Part shown: positions 63,101 through 64,000 of the stretch, piece after piece
Layout of the letters: each line of letters opens with the position of its first letter
Position numbering within the stretch: the first letter of the stretch is position 1
Origin: Phycicoccus flavus
GTDB taxonomy: Bacteria > Actinomycetota > Actinomycetes > Actinomycetales > Dermatophilaceae
DNA: 64,000 bases
Assembly: GCF_004025965.2 (NCBI RefSeq)
Contig: NZ_SAYU02000010.1
Location: forward strand, 1-64,000
Reading direction: 5' to 3'
Program-made: the position numbers and the translations under genes
The notes under the pieces: generated by a model
Databases searched by the model: none
Told to the model about the DNA's origin: nothing
The model's input: the letters and a program-made list of their open reading frames with translations, nothing else

Positions 63101-64000
63101 TCAGCCGCCCGTCAGCGCGTCCCGGGCCGGTCCGACGGGGCTCTCGTCGCACGGGCTCGCCGGCGGACGGCGGGCGATCGTCACGGGCACCGGGGCGTTG
63201 CGCACCGGGCCGCGGTGGCTGTGGTCCTGGCTCGGCGCCGGCCGGGTGCCGTCCGCGACGGCGGCCAGCGAGCCGGCGGCGTTGCCCTTGACGCACTCGG
63301 GGTCCGGGCCGTCCAGCGGCAGGCCGGTGAAGAACTTCGCCGCCATGCAGCCGCCGCGGCACGCGTCGTACGCCGAGCACCGCGTGCAGGCGCCGCCGGT
63401 CTGCGGGGAGCGCAGCTCGCGGAAGAGCGGGGCGTCGCGCCACACCGGGGCGAACCCCTCGCCGCAGACGTTGCCGGCGAGGAAGCGGTCGTGGATGGCG
63501 AACGGGCAGGCGTACACGTCGCCGACGGGGTCGACGAGGCAGACGACCCGTCCGGCGCCGCAGAGGTTGAGGCCGGGCAGGGCGTCGCCGTAGGCCGCGA
63601 GGTGGAAGAAGGAGTCCCCGGTGAGGACGCCCTCGCCGTGGGCGACGAGCCAGTCGTAGAGCTCGCGCTGCTGCTCCGGGAGCGGGTGCAGCTCCTGCCA
63701 GACGTCGGCGCCGCGGCCGGCCGGGCGCAGGCGGGTGAGCCGCAGCATGGCGCCGTACTCGTCGGCGATCTCCTGGAAGCGGTCCAGCTGCGGGATGTTC
63801 TCGCGGGTGCAGACGACCGACAGCTTGGTGTCCCGCATGCCGGCGTCGCGCAGGTTGGCCAGGGCCCGCAGGGCGGCGTCGTAGGTGCCGGCGCCGCGGA
63901 CCCGGTCGTTGACCTCGGGCGTCGCGCCGTCGAGGGAGACCTGGACGTCGACGTAGTCGGTGGCGGCGATCCGCTCGGCCCGCTCCGGGGTGATGCGGAA
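63101..64000 (-). CDS. mftC: Mycofactocin radical SAM maturase MftC (5' end outside window)
   Basis: About 300 C-terminal residues of a radical SAM/SPASM enzyme that decarboxylates and cyclises the Val-Tyr end of MftA. The visible part has YVDVQVSLDGATPEVNDRVR, MRDTKLSVVCTRENIPQLDR, LRPAGRGADVWQELHPLPEQ, and the SPASM cysteines in NLCGAGRVVCLVDPVGDVYA, CPFAIHDRFLAGNVCGEGF, GGACTRCSAYDACRGGCMAA, ECVKGN. The last 45 residues (TRPAPSQDHSHRG... to the end) are a low-complexity tail. The CxxxCxxC radical SAM motif lies beyond the right edge. Confidence 0.93.
   Translation of the reverse strand, partial: FRITPERAERIAATDYVDVQVSLDGATPEVNDRVRGAGTYDAALRALANLRDAGMRDTKLSVVCTRENIPQLDRFQEIADEYGAMLRLTRLRPAGRGADVWQELHPLPEQQRELYDWLVAHGEGVLTGDSFFHLAAYGDALPGLNLCGAGRVVCLVDPVGDVYACPFAIHDRFLAGNVCGEGFAPVWRDAPLFRELRSPQTGGACTRCSAYDACRGGCMAAKFFTGLPLDGPDPECVKGNAAGSLAAVADGTRPAPSQDHSHRGPVRNAPVPVTIARRPPASPCDESPVGPARDALTGG

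Overview
The window is high-GC (clearly above 70%) actinobacterial chromosome. The evidence is the gene order tRNA-Trp/secE/nusG/rplK/rplA, rplJL, rpoBC, rpsLG-fusA-tuf, S10-spc-alpha, the frequent GTG/TTG starts, ATGA/GTGA/TGATG gene overlaps, an acidic N-terminal extension on NusG, and a mycofactocin locus. The genus cannot be fixed from this; a Micrococcales-type relative (Intrasporangiaceae-like) is my guess. I see no insertion sequence, prophage, CRISPR array or replication origin.

Layout. 1-2.6 kb (minus): end of an adenosine deaminase gene, a DUF5709 gene and a type Ic aspartate aminotransferase, tightly coupled. 2.7-5.6 kb: tRNA-Trp, secE, nusG, rplK, rplA. 5.7-8.0 kb: a Met-rich lipoprotein, then the L10 leader with rplJ and rplL. 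8.1-15.9 kb: rpoB and rpoC with two candidate rpoB promoters. 15.9-17.0 kb: a small membrane protein and a spermidine-synthase-like protein. 17.1-21.8 kb: str operon (rpsL, rpsG, fusA, tuf). 21.9-26.4 kb: a Ser/Thr kinase, a frameshifted DUF1963 gene, and a GTGA-coupled ArsR-type regulator with an MFS exporter. 26.5-36.4 kb: S10 and spc ribosomal protein genes (rpsJ to rplO). 36.4-40.1 kb: secY, adk, a reverse-strand spermidine-synthase-like gene, map. 40.1-46.2 kb: mutA-mutB-meaB (methylmalonyl-CoA mutase and its chaperone) and a secreted HEVGGH-motif protein, placed between map and infA. 46.3-51.5 kb: infA, rpmJ, rpsM, rpsK, rpsD, rpoA, rplQ, truA. 51.5-58.5 kb: SMP-30-like protein, MmcQ/YjbR-like protein, ABC-F ATPase, a multi-domain secreted GH13 amylase behind a LacI-type palindrome, and an LmeA/DUF2993 protein. 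58.6-58.9 kb: a gene-less plus-strand unit with its own promoter, a 12-codon ORF and a three-way-junction RNA. 59-64 kb (minus): mycofactocin genes in the unusual order mftC-mftE-SDR-mftF-mftD; mftA, mftB and the start of mftC must lie beyond the right edge if present.

How it works together. Most of the window is the core transcription/translation machinery: RNA polymerase subunits, elongation factors, 33 ribosomal proteins, SecE/SecY for export, Map for N-terminal Met removal, and InfA. Metabolic blocks sit between these ancestral operons: propionate/odd-chain carbon entry through B12-dependent methylmalonyl-CoA mutase, secreted starch hydrolysis, and mycofactocin, a redox cofactor for nicotinoprotein dehydrogenases. 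Several ribosomal protein operons share a CGATTT-type -35 region, which suggests common promoter control.

The least explained segment is 58.59-58.91 kb, a candidate structured RNA with an extreme Shine-Dalgarno region and no gene downstream on its strand.
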